DNA of 8,602 nucleotides from Parachlamydiaceae bacterium. GTDB taxonomy: Bacteria; Chlamydiota; Chlamydiia; Chlamydiales; Parachlamydiaceae. Where the stretch lies: the NCBI GenBank assembly GCA_030679615.1, contig JAUXSJ010000308.1:1-8602 (forward strand), in the 5' to 3' direction. Every line of letters begins with the position of its first letter. Position 1 is the stretch's first letter. The position numbers and the translations under genes were made by a program. Of the stretch, positions 6,882 to 8,602 are shown piece after piece. The notes under the pieces were generated by a model. It was not told the origin of the DNA. It saw nothing but the letters and a program-made list of their open reading frames with translations, and searched no databases.

Positions 6882-7796
6882 ATGAAAAAGATTTTCCATA
6901 TGCAGCTCGTTATCTTGCTAATTTGTATATTTTCCTGCCGCGCTACTTGGGCAGAATCGTATTTAAATTCTGATGAAATCGCACGGTATCAAAAAGATGG
7001 ATACTTAGTGATAGAGCATTTCATTTCTAATGAGGAATGTGATGCACTCAAACTTGAAGCACATAATATTATCCACGAATACGCGCTCCCGTTGTCCATC
7101 GAGGTGTTCCGATCTCTAAATAGGGGTATCTCCCAGGAAATGCATTATTTTGAAAAACAAGCAAGCTTGTGTATTTTCTTTAACGAGAAAGCGTTTTTGG
7201 CTGATGGCAGTCTAAGCCTTCCTCTTGACGTTGCTGTTACGAAAATTTCGCATGCATTGCATGACATCAATCATGTGTTTTCCACATTTTCTCGACAAAA
7301 CAAAATAGCTGCGTTGATCTCAGACCTGGGTTTAACCAACCCTCTTTTGGTTCAATCCATGATGATTTTCAAACAGCCTAAAACTGGAAATGAAGTCAGT
7401 TGTCATCAGGATGGCACATTTCTTTATACTGAACCGGACACTACTATAGGGCTTTGGTTTGCTCTAGAAGATACATCTATCGACAATGGATGTCTTTGGG
7501 TCATCCCCGGAGGTCATTCTTCTTCTTTAAAATACCGTTTTAAGATAACTCCAGAAAAAGGCATGCATTTCATTAACCTGGACGATACTCCTTGGGAGCT
7601 GGATAAAATGATCCCACTCCGAGTATCTAAAGGAAGTTTAATTGTATTGCACGGCCAAGTGCCGCATATGAGCAAAGCTAATATTTCTTCATCCATAAGA
7701 CCCGCCTATACGTTACATTTGATTGATTCATTCAGCCAATACTCCAGTGAAAATTGGCTTCAACGTTCTGCCTGTTTTCCTTTTAAAGGGTTTTGA
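6882..7796 (+). CDS. PHYHD1-like phytanoyl-CoA dioxygenase family protein with export signal
   Basis: This is a predicted Fe(II)/2-oxoglutarate-dependent oxygenase of 304 residues; the substrate is unknown. The double-stranded beta-helix iron ligands are visible as His175 and Asp177 in SCHQDGTFLYTEP and a distal His262 in VPHMSKANIS. Arg273 (SIRPAY) is the likely 2-oxoglutarate anchor. The stretches MMIFKQP, TIGLWFALEDTSIDNGCLWVIPGGH and SSENWLQ closely resemble animal PHYHD1 as I remember it, as does the entry motif YQKDGYLVIEHFISNEECDAL (36-56). Unusually, residues 1-24 look like a Sec signal: MKKIFHMQ, a hydrophobic core LVILLICIFSC, then possible cleavage after TWA. Cys19 in IFSC could instead be an imperfect lipobox. 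No strong ribosome site precedes the ATG; Met7 is a possible alternative start. The island's displaced terminator copy lies downstream. Confidence 0.88.
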   Translation: MKKIFHMQLVILLICIFSCRATWAESYLNSDEIARYQKDGYLVIEHFISNEECDALKLEAHNIIHEYALPLSIEVFRSLNRGISQEMHYFEKQASLCIFFNEKAFLADGSLSLPLDVAVTKISHALHDINHVFSTFSRQNKIAALISDLGLTNPLLVQSMMIFKQPKTGNEVSCHQDGTFLYTEPDTTIGLWFALEDTSIDNGCLWVIPGGHSSSLKYRFKITPEKGMHFINLDDTPWELDKMIPLRVSKGSLIVLHGQVPHMSKANISSSIRPAYTLHLIDSFSQYSSENWLQRSACFPFKGF

Positions 7797-7926
7797 ATTT
7801 AATCCTGATGAGTTTTGAGATCGTTAAGAGACTGTTTATTAATAAATTGAAAAACTGGACCGCGCGAAAACTCCCGGGGTTGACACTGAATCGTAAACTT
7901 TTTCCCAATGAAAAGTTCTGAATGCA
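7797..7926. other. Non-coding tail of the island
   Basis: Between the dioxygenase stop and the second tmRNA-tail copy there is no credible frame. The stretch is patchy in composition (GCGCG and CCCGGGG words near 7860-7880) and contains no recognisable integrase remnant. Confidence 0.4.
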
Positions 7927-7983
7927 TCTCTCCACCTCCAACAAACAATAGGGTTCATTCTTCGGAATAAAGCCTTTTGTTTT
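7927..7983. repeat. attR-like direct repeat: truncated tmRNA tail plus decayed terminator
   Basis: TCTCTCCACCTCCAA is identical to the tmRNA end and is followed by a degraded copy of its terminator. The stem, about 7950-7960 with 7965-7975 around the same UUCG loop, has mismatches (C opposite A, G opposite G) but still ends in TTTTGTTTTT. The sequence just before it lacks the GAGAG half of the T-stem, so this is not a second tmRNA. It can still serve as a weak terminator for the dioxygenase gene. Confidence 0.75.
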
Positions 7984-8077
7984 TCATGTAAGATATATCT
8001 GAAATTTCACTGAAGGTTTTTCTATTAATTAATTTCACAAAAAGATGTAGTTTTTATGTAAAATAGATTAATTCAAA

Positions 8078-8368
8078 CATACGAGAAATTCTGTCGCTGC
8101 TAACGCAGCTCGATGTAATATTTTGATCATACCCCACGTTCCATTTCAGGCCTACCGGCCTTTCATTTCACATGGGGCTACATGCTTTCAACGCTACCGC
8201 GATTTGTCTCACTAAATAAAAATCCTGTAAAGTGACACAAATCGCGATAGCGATGAAAGCATGTAGCCCCATGTTAAATGAAAGGCCGGTAGGCCTGAAA
8301 TGGAACGTGGGGTATGATTGGAATATCACATCGAGCTGCGGTAGCAGCGACAGAATTTTTCGCATATG
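8078..8368. repeat. Long near-perfect palindrome, about 290 bp
   Basis: The arms at 8086-8213 and 8231-8358 are reverse complements at 119 of 128 positions, around a 17-nt AT-rich centre. With a 2-nt gap the symmetry continues outward to CATA at 8078 and CATATG at 8363-8368. Each arm contains a nested hairpin, AGGCC-TAC-CGGCCT-like, and blocks such as CATGGGGCTACATGCTTTC. The arms are clearly richer in G+C than the flanks. A minus-strand frame across both arms (8365 down to 8168) is a by-product of the symmetry. Likely readings are a MITE-like element or a fused pair of inverted element copies. If transcribed it would fold into one very long hairpin. Confidence 0.8.
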
Positions 8369-8471
8369 ATTAAATGGTTATTTGGCTGTAATGCGATTGT
8401 TCAGCGAGTAGAAAGATAAGAGCAAAGGGGTTGAGTTGAAAAGAAGAAAAACGGATAGACCGTTATTTCTC

Positions 8472-8594
8472 GAAAACAATTTAACGCAGAGGCGGAGAGG
8501 CAGGGAGACGCAAAGAAAAACGTTTATAACTATATTGTTTAAATGTTCTTCTCTCTGTCTCTCTATTTCCCCGCCTCTGCGTTAAATTGTTTTC
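8472..8594. repeat. 123-bp hairpin element with ACGCAGAGGCGG termini
   Basis: The ends 8472-8495 and 8571-8594 are perfect 24-bp reverse complements (GAAAACAATTTAACGCAGAG... on the left). The symmetry continues imperfectly inward through purine-rich GGAGAGGCAGGGAGACGCAAAG against pyrimidine-rich TTCTCTCTGTCTCTCTATTT. The core resembles the ACGCAGAGGCGC-type short palindromic repeats I have seen described across many unrelated environmental bacteria. I see no coding capacity. The element ends 8 bp before the window edge. Confidence 0.7.
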
Positions 8595-8602
8595 CAGAAG
8601 TA

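Larger units (their letters stand above)
5993..7926. mobile_element. Small genomic island integrated at the tmRNA 3' end
   Basis: The 1.9 kb between the two copies of the tmRNA tail has the layout of a site-specifically integrated element: tmRNA 3' end, cargo, displaced tmRNA 3' end. It carries two same-strand genes (a DUF6580-type membrane protein and a PHYHD1-like dioxygenase) not obviously linked to the neighbouring translation genes. By eye its coding DNA is less AT-rich than the flanking genes. No integrase, excisionase or transposase frame is present, so it would be a cargo-only remnant or an element mobilised in trans. tmRNA genes are well-known integration targets for tyrosine-recombinase islands. 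The divergence between the two att copies suggests an old event. A simple segmental duplication of the tmRNA tail is the main alternative. Confidence 0.6.

Noticed and set aside
7514..7696. Minus-strand 60-residue frame
   Set aside because: It is antisense to the catalytic part of the PHYHD1-like gene, with no independent support.
7927..7983. Second tmRNA or tRNA gene
   Set aside because: Only the 3' half of the T-stem and the acceptor strand are present; the partner strands, D-arm and tag region are missing.
8168..8365. Minus-strand 65-residue frame
   Set aside because: It lies wholly inside the long palindrome, so its openness follows from the repeat; there is no ribosome site and no recognisable protein.
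1..8602. CRISPR array or toxin-antitoxin module
   Set aside because: There are no regularly spaced direct repeats with unique spacers and no paired small genes; the repeats seen are inverted or single pairs.

Overview
The window most likely comes from an environmental (amoeba-associated) chlamydia of the Parachlamydiaceae type. The DNA is AT-rich. The isoleucyl-tRNA synthetase is the eukaryote/archaeal-like form known from Chlamydiae and has their usual length. The tmRNA opens with the GGGGGTGTAAAGGTTTCGAC block that I recall from Chlamydia. Species cannot be fixed from sequence alone.

Layout, left to right. Positions 1-660 are non-coding and hold small hairpin repeats and a 124-bp inverted-repeat element, followed by a very AT-rich stretch. 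A lone gene at 670-1188 (+) encodes an unrecognised 172-residue protein and ends in a strong intrinsic terminator. It converges on a two-gene minus-strand operon: ileS (5464 down to 2354), then, 3 nt later, a DAO-family FAD-dependent oxidoreductase (2350 down to 1358). Divergent from ileS, about 95 bp away, is ssrA (tmRNA, 5560-5992, +), with a recognisable promoter, four pseudoknots or knot-like stems, a tag reading frame ending in -GFLAVA, and its own terminator.

The most notable structure follows. The last 14 nt of tmRNA plus its terminator (5979-6036) recur as an imperfect direct repeat at 7927-7983 (53 of 58 positions alike). The 1.9 kb between the copies looks like a small genomic island integrated at the tmRNA 3' end, with attL and attR. 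Its cargo is a DUF6580-type multi-spanning membrane protein (6248-6793, with a clear TTGACA/CATAAT promoter) and a PHYHD1-like Fe(II)/2-oxoglutarate dioxygenase with an N-terminal export signal (6882-7796). No integrase is visible, so the island is either non-autonomous or decayed.

Right of the island there is no credible gene. Two palindromic elements dominate: a roughly 290-bp near-perfect inverted repeat (8078-8368) and a 123-bp hairpin element with an ACGCAGAGGCGG core (8472-8594). The core genes (ileS, ssrA) serve translation and ribosome rescue. The flanks and the island are accessory and appear to be shaped by mobile or repetitive DNA.
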